Positions 17,849 through 29,830 of a DNA stretch of 64,000 nt are shown one piece after another. Location of the stretch: positions 20,772 to 84,771 of the forward strand of contig JAQCGO010000005.1 in assembly GCA_027618995.1 (NCBI GenBank), given 5' to 3'. Source of the stretch: Pseudomonadota bacterium (GTDB lineage Bacteria; Pseudomonadota; Gammaproteobacteria; Steroidobacterales; Woeseiaceae). The position numbers were made by a program, and so were the translations under genes. How positions within the stretch are numbered: the stretch's first letter is position 1; each line of letters opens with the position of its first letter. Under the pieces are notes generated by a model. It was not told the DNA's origin. It worked only from the letters and a program-made list of their open reading frames with translations, and ran no database searches.

Positions 17849-19881
17849 ACCTCCGGCGGCAGTTGCTTCTGGTCAGCCTGCTAACGCTGGTATTGCCGTG
17901 GGCTGGCTGCCAGTTTATTCGCGAGACGGAAATCGCCCTGCGCGCCGGACAGCAGCAGATGCTGGCGGGCACCGCGCGTGCCATCGCCGATTCGCTGACG
18001 CAACGCGAGGACGACTTTCCGCTGCGGCTCGACAACGACTTCGCCGTAGGCGAACAACTGTACGGTCACCGCCTGGATGCGCTGCCATCGATCGATGGTT
18101 ACTTCGATGACTGGAACCTCAGTCGTGATTCTCTGCGCACTCTGCGCGGCACCGACGGCCCGATCCGCTTCGCCATCGGTCTGCATCGACAGGCCGTGTA
18201 TTTATACGTAGAGGTCGCCGACGACAATGTCATTTACGCGGCACCCGGGACGATAGCCGTCGAAAACAGTTTGCACGCGGCCGATCGCATCGGTCTGGTC
18301 AGTGTAAGCCCGCCGTATCTCAACGAAACGTTTGTGTTCGGTGCGGAAGCACCCGGGCCGATTATCAGCTATGTGCGCACAGCGTTGGGTTTCGAGTCAG
18401 ACGCGACTGTAGCGGCGCATTGGCAGGACGTGCCGGGACGCGGTTATCAGCTCGAGGCACGAATCCCGGCCGGCAAACTGGGCACCAATCTGGGGCTCGT
18501 TGTCAGCAACACGAGTGATGCAGTCACACCGGCCGTGCGCAGCGCGAGTTTTGCTGCGCGTGCACCGGGCACCTTTGTGACGACGTCGGAGGCGCTCACC
18601 GCATTTGCGGCCGAACGCGCGCAGCCGGGGATGCGTCTGACGCTCACCGATACCTCGGGCTGGCGCATCGCATCGGCCGGCGACGTTGAGTTGCCGGCAC
18701 GGGAGCGAGGGAGTATCCGTACCAAGCTGCCGCGCCTTGCTTATGAGTCGCTCGTCGAACCGGGCCAGGAGGCCGTGCTCGCGGAGCCTGATGCGAGCGG
18801 CCAGGAGCGACAGACCTACGTACAGGAAGCCCTGCAGGGGACGGCGTCTGTAGACTGGTTTCGCAGCGCCGACAGCGGCGACGCGATCGTTGTCGCAGCG
18901 CAACCAGTCATGGTTGGCAGCCAGGTCATCGGCGCGCTGGTGCTGCAGCAGGGTACTGACGCTATCCTGAGCCTCCGCAACCAGGGGCTGGCCCGCCTCA
19001 TCTATGTCACGGTAATCGCCACACTGGTAGCGGCGATCGCGTTGCTTGGTTATGCGACCTGGTTGTCGCGCCGCATTCGCCGTTTAAGCATCGCGGCGGA
19101 AGACGCACTTGAGAATGATGACCTGCGCAGCACCCTGCCCAGCGCGCTCGACGGCGACGAAGTTGGGGATCTGTCGCGCAGCTTTTCCCATGTGCTGCGA
19201 CAACTCGGTGATTACAACGAATACCTGCGCTCGCTTGCGTCGAAGCTGTCGCATGAATTGCGCACCCCGCTCGCGATCGTCACTTCATCGCTGGAAAACC
19301 TCGAACACGAACCGCTCAATGCCGCATCCGCCAACTACGCGGCGCGAGCGAAGGGTGGTGCCGATCGGTTGCGACGCATACTCACGGCGATGAGTGAGGC
19401 CAGCCGCGTTGAAGAATTAATGCAGCACGCCGAGCCAGAGGCTTTCGACCTCGTGGCCGTGTTGCGTTCGACGGTTGCGGCGTATCGCGATGTTTACCTG
19501 GCCCGGCAATTTGATCTGGCGACGGAACTGGATGCGGGGCCGATGCGCGGCTCGCCGGAACTGCTGATTCAGATGCTCGACAAGCTGGTCGACAATGCCG
19601 TGGACTTCAGTAGCGATGGAGACGTTATTCAGATTGACCTTGGTCGCAATGCCGGGCACTTGCTGATCTCGGTGAGCAACCCGGGTCCGGCGCTGCCCGA
19701 GCGCATGCGCACGCAGCTGTTTGATTCCATGGTCTCGGTGCGCAACAAGAACAGTGACCGCCACCTGGGGCTAGGATTGTATGTGGCAAAACTCATCGCC
19801 GAGGGCCACGGTGGTAGTATTTCCGCAGATAATATCGATGGCGGCGTTCGGTTTACCGTCCTGTTGCCGGAACCAGACTAG
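17845..19881 (+). CDS. pdsS: Sensor histidine kinase of the proteobacterial dedicated sortase system
   Basis: LSHELRTPLAIVTSSLENLEHE H-box, HLGLGLYVAKLIAEGHGG; overlaps pdsR. Confidence 0.9.
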   Translation: MNLRRQLLLVSLLTLVLPWAGCQFIRETEIALRAGQQQMLAGTARAIADSLTQREDDFPLRLDNDFAVGEQLYGHRLDALPSIDGYFDDWNLSRDSLRTLRGTDGPIRFAIGLHRQAVYLYVEVADDNVIYAAPGTIAVENSLHAADRIGLVSVSPPYLNETFVFGAEAPGPIISYVRTALGFESDATVAAHWQDVPGRGYQLEARIPAGKLGTNLGLVVSNTSDAVTPAVRSASFAARAPGTFVTTSEALTAFAAERAQPGMRLTLTDTSGWRIASAGDVELPARERGSIRTKLPRLAYESLVEPGQEAVLAEPDASGQERQTYVQEALQGTASVDWFRSADSGDAIVVAAQPVMVGSQVIGALVLQQGTDAILSLRNQGLARLIYVTVIATLVAAIALLGYATWLSRRIRRLSIAAEDALENDDLRSTLPSALDGDEVGDLSRSFSHVLRQLGDYNEYLRSLASKLSHELRTPLAIVTSSLENLEHEPLNAASANYAARAKGGADRLRRILTAMSEASRVEELMQHAEPEAFDLVAVLRSTVAAYRDVYLARQFDLATELDAGPMRGSPELLIQMLDKLVDNAVDFSSDGDVIQIDLGRNAGHLLISVSNPGPALPERMRTQLFDSMVSVRNKNSDRHLGLGLYVAKLIAEGHGGSISADNIDGGVRFTVLLPEPD

Positions 19882-19892
19882 AGGAGCGAAAG

Positions 19893-20180
19893 ATGTCGAA
19901 CGAGGGATACCACGAGCCGATCGCGGAGCTCAGCGACGAGACGCGTGACATGCATCGCGCTATTACTTCATTGATGGAGGAACTCGAGGCCGTGGACTGG
20001 TACAACCAGCGCGTGGATGCCTGCAAGGACAAGGAACTTGCGGCGATCCTTGCGCACAATCGCGACGAAGAAAAAGAACATGCCGCGATGGTGCTCGAGT
20101 AGATACGGCGCAAGGACCCGGCGTTCGACAAGGAGCTCAAGGATTTCCTGTTCACTAACAAAGTCATTGCGCATCCGTGA
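19893..20180 (+). pseudogene. Encapsulated-ferritin-like (EncFtn) protein with an in-frame TAG at a conserved Trp position
   Basis: YHEPIAELSDETRDMHRAITSLMEELEAVDWYNQRVDACKDKELAAILAHNRDEEKEHAAMVLE-*-IRRKDPAFDKELKDFLFTNKVIAHP; TAG at 20100-20102. Confidence 0.85.
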
Positions 20181-20195
20181 TACCGATTGTCCGCC

Positions 20196-20597
20196 ATGAA
20201 CTCCGGCTTCCTGTTTCTGCTGTTCGCCGACCTGCTGCTTTTAGCTCACATATTGTTCGTCGCATTCGTCGTTTTCGGCGTTGTTCTGATTCTTGCCGGC
20301 AAGCTCGCCAATTAGGGCTGGGTCCGAAATCCGTGGTTCCGAACGGCTCACCTCGTGGCGATCGTAATCGTGGTGCTGCAAACCTGGGTCGGTGTCGTTT
20401 GCCCGCTCACCACCTGGGAAATGGCATTTCGCGAACGAGCCGGCGAGATTACCTACTCGGGATCATTCGTATCGCACTGGCTCGATACCCTGTTGTATTA
20501 CCAGGCGCCTGCCTGGGTGTTTGTGATTTGCTATACACTGTTTGCGCTGGTCGTCGCCGCGTGCTGGATCTGGGTGCGCCCACGGAAGTTTTTCTAG
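20196..20597 (+). pseudogene. DUF2784 membrane protein with an in-frame TAG
   Basis: MNSGFLFLLFADLLLLAHILFVAFVVFGVVLILAGKLAN-*-GWVRNPWFRTAHLVAIVIVVLQTWVGVVCPLTTWEMAFRERAGE...; TAG at 20313-20315, same frame throughout. Confidence 0.85.
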
Positions 20598-20607
20598 GGG
20601 GATTCGC

Positions 20608-20988
20608 ATGATTGGCTATGTAATTCTCGGCACCAACAACCTAACCCGCGCCACCTTATTTTACGACGCTCTGGCGGCGGAACTGGGCATGTCCCGAATG
20701 ATGGATTTCGGCGAACGCGGTTATGCCTGGGGAGCTGCCATGGATAAGCCGATGCTTTGCATCATGACGCCCTACGATCGCAAGCGGGCGACAGTGGGCA
20801 ACGGCGTGATGGTCGGCATTGCGGCGACTTCGCAGGACCAGGTCGATCGGGTCTATAACAAGGCGTTGGAGCTCGGCGGCACCGACGAAGGTCCTCCCGG
20901 CTTGCGCCCGGAGGGTGGCGACGGCTTTTACGCGGCCTACTTCCGTGACCTCGATGGCAACAAGCTCGACGTATTCACCTACGGCTGA
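20608..20988 (+). CDS. VOC family protein (glyoxalase-like)
   Basis: YVILGTNNLTRATLFYDALAAELG ... FRDLDGNKLDVFTYG. Confidence 0.92.
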   Translation: MIGYVILGTNNLTRATLFYDALAAELGMSRMMDFGERGYAWGAAMDKPMLCIMTPYDRKRATVGNGVMVGIAATSQDQVDRVYNKALELGGTDEGPPGLRPEGGDGFYAAYFRDLDGNKLDVFTYG

Positions 20989-21087
20989 ACGATTGCCGCC
21001 GTAGCGACCATGTAGCCCGCATTCCGTATGCCTGGAAGCTGAAATTCGACGGAGTCCCGGAGTAACATCGGCTCATGAATACACCAC

Positions 21088-21189
21088 ATGCTTGAACTTC
21101 GACCCGCCTGCGAGATCTGCGACAGCTGTGTCGACGTGTCGCGGCTGGCGATCGGTAGCGGAGGCCCGCAATGCTCGATTACACAATGA
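21088..21189 (+). pseudogene. DUF1272-like N-terminal remnant
   Basis: MLELRPACEICD matches the DUF1272 N-terminal signature, but the cysteine-rich remainder is missing. Confidence 0.5.
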
Positions 21190-21605
21190 ACATTGGCGTT
21201 GTGGCGCACGCCATACAACTCGCGCTGGCATCGGTTTTTCTGCTCACCGCTATTGCCGGCATGCTCAACGTGATGACCGGACGTTTGTCTCGCATCATCG
21301 ATCGTGGCAGACAGATTACCGAGACCGCGACACTGCAAGGGGAGCAGCAGGCCGAGGAAGTGCAGCGCCAGCTGAAATCCCTCGAACACCGTCGCTACCT
21401 TGCAAGCGCGGCGTTGCTCGTGTGCACGGTCATCGCGGCACTGTTCCTCGAGGTGCTGCTGCCACTCAAGCTGAGATGGCTCGTCGGGATCGTTTTCACC
21501 GCCTCAACACTGGCACTCGTCGTGGGGCTCGCCTATTTCCTCCGCGAAGTTCATCTCGCTACGCGAACAGTGCGGATTGGGGCACGGCTACGCAAAGCTC
21601 GCTGA
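21171..21605 (+). CDS. DUF2721 domain-containing membrane protein
   Basis: MNIGVVAHAIQLALASVFLLTAIAGMLNVMTGRLSRIIDRGRQI. Confidence 0.85.
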   Translation: MLDYTMNIGVVAHAIQLALASVFLLTAIAGMLNVMTGRLSRIIDRGRQITETATLQGEQQAEEVQRQLKSLEHRRYLASAALLVCTVIAALFLEVLLPLKLRWLVGIVFTASTLALVVGLAYFLREVHLATRTVRIGARLRKAR

Positions 21606-21621
21606 AATCAGGGGATTCCGT

Positions 21622-22119
21622 ATGAACAGCAACGCTCTCATCGCTATTCTTGCGTGCACGGCATTGCTTACTGCCTGCGAATCAAGGAATGTCCAGACAG
21701 ATGTCACGGGTTTGAAGGACTTTGCCAGACGCTACGCCGCGGCATGGAGCTCGCAAGACCCGGTCGCGTTTGCGTCGTTCTATGCGCAGACCGGCTCGTT
21801 GCGCGTCAATGACGGCGAACCGGCTGTCGGTCGCGATGCGATCACACAGATGGCACAAGGCTTTATGGACGCATTTCCCGATATGCTCGTTCGGCTGGAC
21901 GAGCTGCGCCTTCGCGGCGACTACGTGAAATTTCACTGGCACTGGACGGGAACAAATACTGGCCCCGGGGGCACCGGGAACGCCGTGGACCTGCGCGGAT
22001 TCGAACAGTGGACACTCGATGACGAGGGCTTGATACTCGAATCGCTGGGTCATTTCGACAACGACGAATATAGACGACAGTTGCTCGGAGACCCGGAGGA
22101 CAATGTCGCGGAAGACTAA
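21622..22119 (+). CDS. SnoaL/NTF2-like lipoprotein
   Basis: Lipobox LLTAC; FARRYAAAWSSQDPVAFASFYAQTGSLRVND...EQWTLDDEGLI. Confidence 0.75.
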   Translation: MNSNALIAILACTALLTACESRNVQTDVTGLKDFARRYAAAWSSQDPVAFASFYAQTGSLRVNDGEPAVGRDAITQMAQGFMDAFPDMLVRLDELRLRGDYVKFHWHWTGTNTGPGGTGNAVDLRGFEQWTLDDEGLILESLGHFDNDEYRRQLLGDPEDNVAED

Positions 22120-22142
22120 CTTATCGGCCATAAGGACTCTCG

Positions 22143-22463
22143 ATGAATCATTTTCCTAAACAGATCAGCCAGCTGCCCAAATTCGACGGTGCTTTCGCCG
22201 CTTACAAACTTGCGGCCGAGAAGTGCGATGTGCTATTTGCCTCGTACCCCGCGGGAACGACCATTCCCGAGCACGATCACGATACGGATAACCTGGGCGT
22301 GATTACTCAGGGTGAACTCATCCTGACCGTCACCGGGAAAGAAAAACGCTACGGCCCGGGCGACTGGTATCACATCCCGGCCAACGCAGCGCATGCTGCA
22401 CGTTTCGACGTGGCAACCTCCGAGATCGAATTCTGGTTTCACCCGGCAGTCGCCGGCCGCTGA
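22143..22463 (+). CDS. Cupin domain-containing protein
   Basis: PAGTTIPEHDHDTDNLGVITQGELILTV...YGPGDWYHIPANAAHAARF. Confidence 0.88.
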   Translation: MNHFPKQISQLPKFDGAFAAYKLAAEKCDVLFASYPAGTTIPEHDHDTDNLGVITQGELILTVTGKEKRYGPGDWYHIPANAAHAARFDVATSEIEFWFHPAVAGR

Positions 22464-22465
22464 CA

Positions 22466-22855
22466 TTGCGAAAAATTCTTCTCATCCTGCTCTTGCTAAG
22501 CGCCCCGCTGCCGGCTGCCGAATTCAGGCCATATCCGGAAGCCGCGATTTCGATCGAACAATGGCAGACGTATTTTGATGCCGTGCGGCTCGAATTTGGG
22601 GAAACGATGCAGGAAGAACCCGAGGTTAACCTGGTCCTGTTCCACGATGAATCAACAGCAACGTATTACGCCTTTACGATACCCGCGAATCCCGCTCACC
22701 CGGCGTGGGTGACACGCAGGGTTGTCGAGCAGGACGGCGAAGTGGCCGTGGAACAGACTGGATACTTCGCTGGCGACGAGGCGCCGTTCGCGGACCTGTT
22801 TGACGCATTCTCCGATCTGTCGGATGAGCTCGGCGAAGAATTCAAAAATGAGTGA
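22466..22855 (+). CDS. Hypothetical secreted protein (TTG start)
   Basis: Signal peptide MRKILLILLLLSAPLPA; small acidic protein. Confidence 0.6.
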   Translation: MRKILLILLLLSAPLPAAEFRPYPEAAISIEQWQTYFDAVRLEFGETMQEEPEVNLVLFHDESTATYYAFTIPANPAHPAWVTRRVVEQDGEVAVEQTGYFAGDEAPFADLFDAFSDLSDELGEEFKNE

Positions 22856-23762
22856 CGCCGCGGCGTCATCGCGCCGTGTCCCTCGCTGGCGGCCTTTGAC
22901 TTACCTTGTGATTCTCGGCGCGAGCTGGGGACTGCATTTTTCGTTTATCAAGCTCGCCGCCGAATCCGGTTTGTCGTATCTCGGTATCGCGACCGTTGCT
23001 ACCGCCGGTGTCACTACCCTGCTCGTCCTGATGTCATTGCTGCGGCGACGGCTGCCAGTGTTCGATCGGGCGCATTTCAGGTTCTATTTCATCTGCGCGC
23101 TGCTCGCCTATGTAGTGCCATTTCTGCTCGAACTGGCCAGTGCGGCGCATTTGCCGGCCAGCGTGCTGACGCTCGTTGTCAGCAGCACGCCGCTGTTCAC
23201 GGTCGCGCTGGCGATCGCGTTTCGCAGCGATACGATTTCCGCGCGCCGCCTACTGGTCATTGGTATCGGCACCCTCTCGACGGCGCTGATCCTGGTCCCG
23301 GCAGCACTCGGGATCACGGACATTCCCGTGTTCTGGGTGCTGGTCGCTTTCGTGGTGCCGCTGTCCTATTCCGCCGACCATATCTATATTGCGAAGGCCT
23401 GGCCACAGGGCTCGGACTCCTATCAGCTTGGTTGCGGCGAAGCGTTGCTGGCGCTGGCCATGCTCACCCCGGCGTACCTGTGGCAGGGCGTCGCTGCCGA
23501 CCTCGAAGTGCCGTTCGGCCCCGGCCATATCGCAATGATGGTGATGGCTGGATTCGCGCTGGTCGAGATCTTCCTGTACTTCGAAATCCTGCGCATCGCC
23601 GGGCCTATATTCACCTCGCAAACCAATTTCGTCACCGTCGTCAGCGGCGTGGTCTGGGCAATGATTATTTTTGACGAGCAGCCGAGCCAATGGTTATGGC
23701 TCAGCGCGGCGCTGCTCGGCGTCGCGCTGCTGGTCATCGCGACCGATGGCAACCGCAAGTAA
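22848..23762 (+). CDS. EamA/DMT superfamily transporter
   Basis: ATG at 22848 overlaps the upstream stop; LTYLVILGASWGLHFSFIKLAAESG; about 10 TM. Confidence 0.9.
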   Translation: MSDAAASSRRVPRWRPLTYLVILGASWGLHFSFIKLAAESGLSYLGIATVATAGVTTLLVLMSLLRRRLPVFDRAHFRFYFICALLAYVVPFLLELASAAHLPASVLTLVVSSTPLFTVALAIAFRSDTISARRLLVIGIGTLSTALILVPAALGITDIPVFWVLVAFVVPLSYSADHIYIAKAWPQGSDSYQLGCGEALLALAMLTPAYLWQGVAADLEVPFGPGHIAMMVMAGFALVEIFLYFEILRIAGPIFTSQTNFVTVVSGVVWAMIIFDEQPSQWLWLSAALLGVALLVIATDGNRK

Positions 23763-23767
23763 CGTGA

Positions 23768-25183
<1,416 letters not shown>

Positions 25184-28100
25184 TTATGCCGCCCGCCGCA
25201 GGGTCTCGATCAGCGTGCCGAGCTCCGCCGCCTTGGGTTTGACGATCCAGAACTTCGGCAGGAAGGTGCGGTAATCCTCGAGTATCATCTCGCCCCACTC
25301 GCTGCCGGTGAGCGCGACATGCTGGGTCAGCAACGCCCGCAAATGGTGCGCGTGCGCTTCCATGCTTTCCGGCGAAATCCGGTGGATGTCGATCAGTTCA
25401 TGGTTGTAACGGTCCATGAAATTACGCTCGAGGTCGAGCACATAGGCAAAACCGCCCGTCATTCCCGCGCCGAAATTGACGCCCGTGCGTCCCAGCACGA
25501 CGACAACACCATCGGTCATGTACTCGCAGCAATGATCCCCAGTGCCTTCAATCACGACCGACGCGCCTGAATTGCGTACCGCGAAACGCTCACCGGCCGT
25601 ACCCGCTGCAAACAGCGTACCGCCGGTCGCGCCATACAGGCAGGTGTTGCCGACAATCGCTGTTTCCCGTGCTTCATATGACACGCCTTCGGGTGGACGA
25701 ATCACGATGCGACCGCCGGCCATGCCCTTGCCGACGTAGTCGTTCGCGTCACCGATCAGCGTCATGTTGAGGCCGCTGACGTTCCAGGCGCCGAAACTCT
25801 GTCCGGCCGTACCGCGCAGGAAAATCTCCAGTGGCGCGTCCTTCATGCCATGGTTGCCGTAGCGGCGTGCGATCTCTCCTGCGAGTCGTGCGCCGATGGA
25901 GCGATTGAAATTTCGCACCTCAAAGCCAAACTTCCCACCCGCCTTCGATTCGATCGCCGGCAAAACCGTGCGCAGCATCTCTTCCGCCAGCTCGCCCTTG
26001 TCGAAGGGGTTGTTGCGCGGGTCGGTACAAAACTGCGGTGCATTTTTGGCCAGCCCGTCGGCCGACACGATTGGCGACAGGTCAAGTCGTGCCTGGCGGT
26101 CGGTTATGCCAGGCAGCAGCTCCAGCAGATCGACTCTGCCGATCAGCTCTTCAAGTTTTCGCACACCGAGCTCAGCCATCATTTGCCGCGTTTCCTCGGC
26201 AACGAAGCGGAAGAAGTTGATCGCCATTTCCGGCAGGCCGATGAAATACTCGCTGCGCAAAGTCTTGTTCTGCGTCGCGACACCGGTCGCGCAGTTATTC
26301 AGGTGGCAGATGCGCAGATACTTGCAGCCGAGTGCAATCAGTGGCGCCGTGCCAAAGCCGAAACTCTCAGCCCCAAGCATCGCGGCTTTGATCACATCCA
26401 CGCCGGTCTTGAGGCCGCCATCGGTCTGCAGGCGGACCTTGTGGCGCAGGCCGTTGCCACGCAGCACCTGGTGCGTTTCCGACAAGCCGAGTTCCCATGG
26501 GCTGCCGGCATATTTGACCGAGGTCAGCGGACTCGCGCCTGTGCCGCCGTCATAGCCCGAAATCGTAATCAGGTCGGCATAGGCCTTGACGACCCCCGCC
26601 GCGATCGTACCGACGCCGGGCTCCGCGACCAGCTTGACCGACACGAGCGCCTGCGGGTTGACCTGCTTGAGATCGAAAATCAGCTGCGCGAGATCTTCGA
26701 TCGAGTAGATATCGTGGTGTGGCGGCGGTGAGATCAGACCAACGCCCGGTTTTGCGAAGCGCAGCTTCGCGATCATCTCGTTGACCTTGTGCCCCGGCAA
26801 CTGACCACCCTCGCCGGGCTTCGCTCCCTGCGCCATTTTTATCTGGATCACTTCGGCGTTGACCAGGTACTCGGCGGTGACGCCGAAACGACCGGACGCG
26901 ACCTGTTTGATCTTCGATACGCGCTCCGTGCGATAGCGTGCCGGATCCTCGCCGCCCTCGCCGGAGTTGGAGCGCGCTCCGATACGATTCATTGCGATCG
27001 CCAGCGCCTCGTGCGCCTCGGGGGACAGCGCCCCCAGTGACATCCCGGCGCTGTCAAAACGCGGCATGATGGCTTCGACCGGCTCAACTTCGGCCAGCGG
27101 CACAGCAGGGCCAGCGGCGCGAGGTTTCATCAGGTCGCGCAGGGTGGCGATCGGTCGGTCGTTGACGAGCGTCGCATATTCCTTGTAGCGCTCGTAGTCA
27201 CCACTGCGAACGGCCGCTTGCAGCGTCGTGACAACATCCGGATTGAAGCAGTGATACTCGCCGCCGTGCACATACTTCAACAGGCCGCCCTGTTTGATGG
27301 GTTCGCGCGGCTCCCAGGCGGAAGCTGCCAGCTTCTGCTGGTCAGAAAGCAGATCCGCGAAGTTCGCGCCCTGAATACGCGACGCTGTTCCGCGGAAGCA
27401 TCGTGCGACGATCTCCTCATGCAGGCCGATGATCTCAAACAGCTGCGCACCGCGATAACTGGAGATCGACGATATGCCCATCTTGGACATGATCTTGAAC
27501 AGGCCCTTGCGAATGCCGCGTCGATAACCACGACCCAGTTGCTGCTGCTTTTCCAGGTCGCCGCGTTGCGCAATGCTGTGCAGTGACTGGTAGACGAGAT
27601 ATGGGTAAACCGCGGTTGCCCCGTAGCCAATAAGGCAGGCGAAATGATGCGGATCACGTGCGACGCCGGTTTCAACGAGGATATTGGCATCGCAACGCAA
27701 ACCAATCCTGACCAGGTGATGGTGTACAGCGCCGGTCGCCAGTAGTGCGTGCACGGGCAGCTTGTCCCGTTTCAGGTAGCGATCGCTCAGCATCAGGATC
27801 AATTTGCCCTGGCGCAATGCAGATTCCGCTTCAGCACAAATCTGGTCGAGCGCCTCGTTGAGCGACAACGTCGCATCGACGTTGAGATCGATAAACGCGT
27901 TGCTGTCGCCATACATCTCGTCACTGAGCAACTGGCGCAGTTTTCTCTGCGACAGCACCGGTGAATTCATCACGACCTGCTCTGCGTGCTCGGAACCGAC
28001 GTCAAACAAACTGGATTCCCGGCCAATATTGGTCTGCAACGACATCACGATGCGCTCGCGCAGCGAATCGATCGGCGGGTTCGTTACCTGGGCAAACTGC

Positions 28101-29635
28101 TGTCGGAAATAGTCGAACAGTGAACGTACCTGGCTGGATAACACTGCCATGGGCGTGTCGTCGCCCATCGACCCGACTGCCTCCTGCTCTGCCTGCGCCA
28201 GTACCGCGACGATGTCGTTCAGTTCTTCGCGCGACAGGTTGAACATCTTCTGATAAGAGGCGAGTGTTGCTGCATCCATGGGCTCGGCGGCGATGTGGGT
28301 ATCGACGAGCTCCGAATCGAGGTAGCGAACGCCCTTCTTTAACCACTTCTTGTACGGCGCACGCATTTTCAGAATATCGTGAATGTCATCGTTTTCGAGC
28401 AGCGTGCCGTTCACGAGATCGACCGCAATCATCTCGCCCGGCCCCAGCCGGCCCTTGCTCACGACATCCTTTTCATCGTAGTCGTAGACGCCGACTTCCG
28501 AGGCGATCGTGATGTGCCGATCCGCCGTGATGACGTAGCGTGCCGGCCGTAGTCCGTTGCGATCCAGGCAACAGGCGGCATAGCGACCGTCGGTCAGCAC
28601 GATGCCAGCAGGGCCGTCCCAGGGTTCGAGCTGGTAATCAAAAAACTCGTAGAAAGCACGAACGTCGGGGTCCAGATCGTCGATCGCCTGCCACGCCGGC
28701 GGCATCAGGATGCGCATGCCCTGCAAGATGTCCATGCCACCCGCGCGCAGGATTTCGAGCATGTTGTCGAGACTCGATGAGTCAGAGCCGACCAGCGAGA
28801 TGATAGGGTCCAGGTCGGAAATATCATCGAGTTTGTCAGAGACGAAATTCTTCGTCCGCGCTATCGCCCAGTTGCGGTTGCCCTGAATCGTGTTGATCTC
28901 GCCGTTATGGGCGAGAAAACGGAACGGTTGCGCCAGTCGCCACTGCGGTAGCGTGTTGGTCGAAAAACGCTGATGAAACAGGCAGACCGATGATTCGAGT
29001 CGTTCGTCAAGCAGGTCCGGATAGAAACTGGCCAGCGAGCCAGGCATGACCATGCCTTTGTAACTCAAGGTGACCGACGACAGGCTCGCAATATAGGCGT
29101 CGCCATCAGCAAGCCGCTTTTCCGCGCGGCGGCGAGCGAGAAACAGGCGTCTATTGAAGCGGCCGCGCTGCATGCCGGCAGGAGCGTTAACGAAAACCTG
29201 CTCGATACGCGGCAGGGTTTGCAGTGCCTGCTCACCACAGACAGAGGGATCGGTCGGCACTTCACGCCAGCCGGCAACTTCGAGGCCGATCTCAACCAGC
29301 GCCGTATCGATTGCTTCACGCGCTGCCGCGGCGAGCTTTGGGTCCTGATGCAGGAATACCATGCCGACCGCAAATCGTTCACCCAGCGTGAAACCAAGGT
29401 CTTCGCCGACCGCACGCAGGAACTCAAACGGAAACTTGAGCAGCAGGCCACAGCCGTCGCCGGTCTTGCCATCGGCCGCAACGGCACCGCGATGCGTCAG
29501 ACGGGCGAGCGCGGAGATCGCCGTTTTGACGACCCAGTGACTCGGCATGTCATCGAGATTAGCGATCAGTCCAAAGCCGCAACTGTCGCGCTCGAATGCC
29601 GGGTCATAAAGACCTTGTGCGATTCGCTCCGTCAT
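25184..29635 (-). CDS. gltB: Glutamate synthase large subunit
   Basis: [56 protein letters not shown]. Confidence 0.98.
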   Translation of the reverse strand: MTERIAQGLYDPAFERDSCGFGLIANLDDMPSHWVVKTAISALARLTHRGAVAADGKTGDGCGLLLKFPFEFLRAVGEDLGFTLGERFAVGMVFLHQDPKLAAAAREAIDTALVEIGLEVAGWREVPTDPSVCGEQALQTLPRIEQVFVNAPAGMQRGRFNRRLFLARRRAEKRLADGDAYIASLSSVTLSYKGMVMPGSLASFYPDLLDERLESSVCLFHQRFSTNTLPQWRLAQPFRFLAHNGEINTIQGNRNWAIARTKNFVSDKLDDISDLDPIISLVGSDSSSLDNMLEILRAGGMDILQGMRILMPPAWQAIDDLDPDVRAFYEFFDYQLEPWDGPAGIVLTDGRYAACCLDRNGLRPARYVITADRHITIASEVGVYDYDEKDVVSKGRLGPGEMIAVDLVNGTLLENDDIHDILKMRAPYKKWLKKGVRYLDSELVDTHIAAEPMDAATLASYQKMFNLSREELNDIVAVLAQAEQEAVGSMGDDTPMAVLSSQVRSLFDYFRQQFAQVTNPPIDSLRERIVMSLQTNIGRESSLFDVGSEHAEQVVMNSPVLSQRKLRQLLSDEMYGDSNAFIDLNVDATLSLNEALDQICAEAESALRQGKLILMLSDRYLKRDKLPVHALLATGAVHHHLVRIGLRCDANILVETGVARDPHHFACLIGYGATAVYPYLVYQSLHSIAQRGDLEKQQQLGRGYRRGIRKGLFKIMSKMGISSISSYRGAQLFEIIGLHEEIVARCFRGTASRIQGANFADLLSDQQKLAASAWEPREPIKQGGLLKYVHGGEYHCFNPDVVTTLQAAVRSGDYERYKEYATLVNDRPIATLRDLMKPRAAGPAVPLAEVEPVEAIMPRFDSAGMSLGALSPEAHEALAIAMNRIGARSNSGEGGEDPARYRTERVSKIKQVASGRFGVTAEYLVNAEVIQIKMAQGAKPGEGGQLPGHKVNEMIAKLRFAKPGVGLISPPPHHDIYSIEDLAQLIFDLKQVNPQALVSVKLVAEPGVGTIAAGVVKAYADLITISGYDGGTGASPLTSVKYAGSPWELGLSETHQVLRGNGLRHKVRLQTDGGLKTGVDVIKAAMLGAESFGFGTAPLIALGCKYLRICHLNNCATGVATQNKTLRSEYFIGLPEMAINFFRFVAEETRQMMAELGVRKLEELIGRVDLLELLPGITDRQARLDLSPIVSADGLAKNAPQFCTDPRNNPFDKGELAEEMLRTVLPAIESKAGGKFGFEVRNFNRSIGARLAGEIARRYGNHGMKDAPLEIFLRGTAGQSFGAWNVSGLNMTLIGDANDYVGKGMAGGRIVIRPPEGVSYEARETAIVGNTCLYGATGGTLFAAGTAGERFAVRNSGASVVIEGTGDHCCEYMTDGVVVVLGRTGVNFGAGMTGGFAYVLDLERNFMDRYNHELIDIHRISPESMEAHAHHLRALLTQHVALTGSEWGEMILEDYRTFLPKFWIVKPKAAELGTLIETLRRAA

Positions 29636-29830
29636 AAACGCCTTGGGGAATACGCGCAGCACGCGCCCCATAACCGATGGTGGTCCGGAAGGCGATCAGT
29701 ATGCCATGCCTTTTTGAACGGCAAACAGACGGCTCAGAATCGGGGCTTTGAGGCCCAAAAAAGCCTGGTTTTTAGGGGTTTGCAGTGCTTTTCGGCCGGC
29801 GCGGCGTTTGGTTTCGCGCGTAACCAAGTG

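Noticed and set aside
19893-20180. Encapsulin nanocompartment operon
   Set aside because: Only the cargo-like EncFtn is present and it is interrupted; no encapsulin shell gene within the window.
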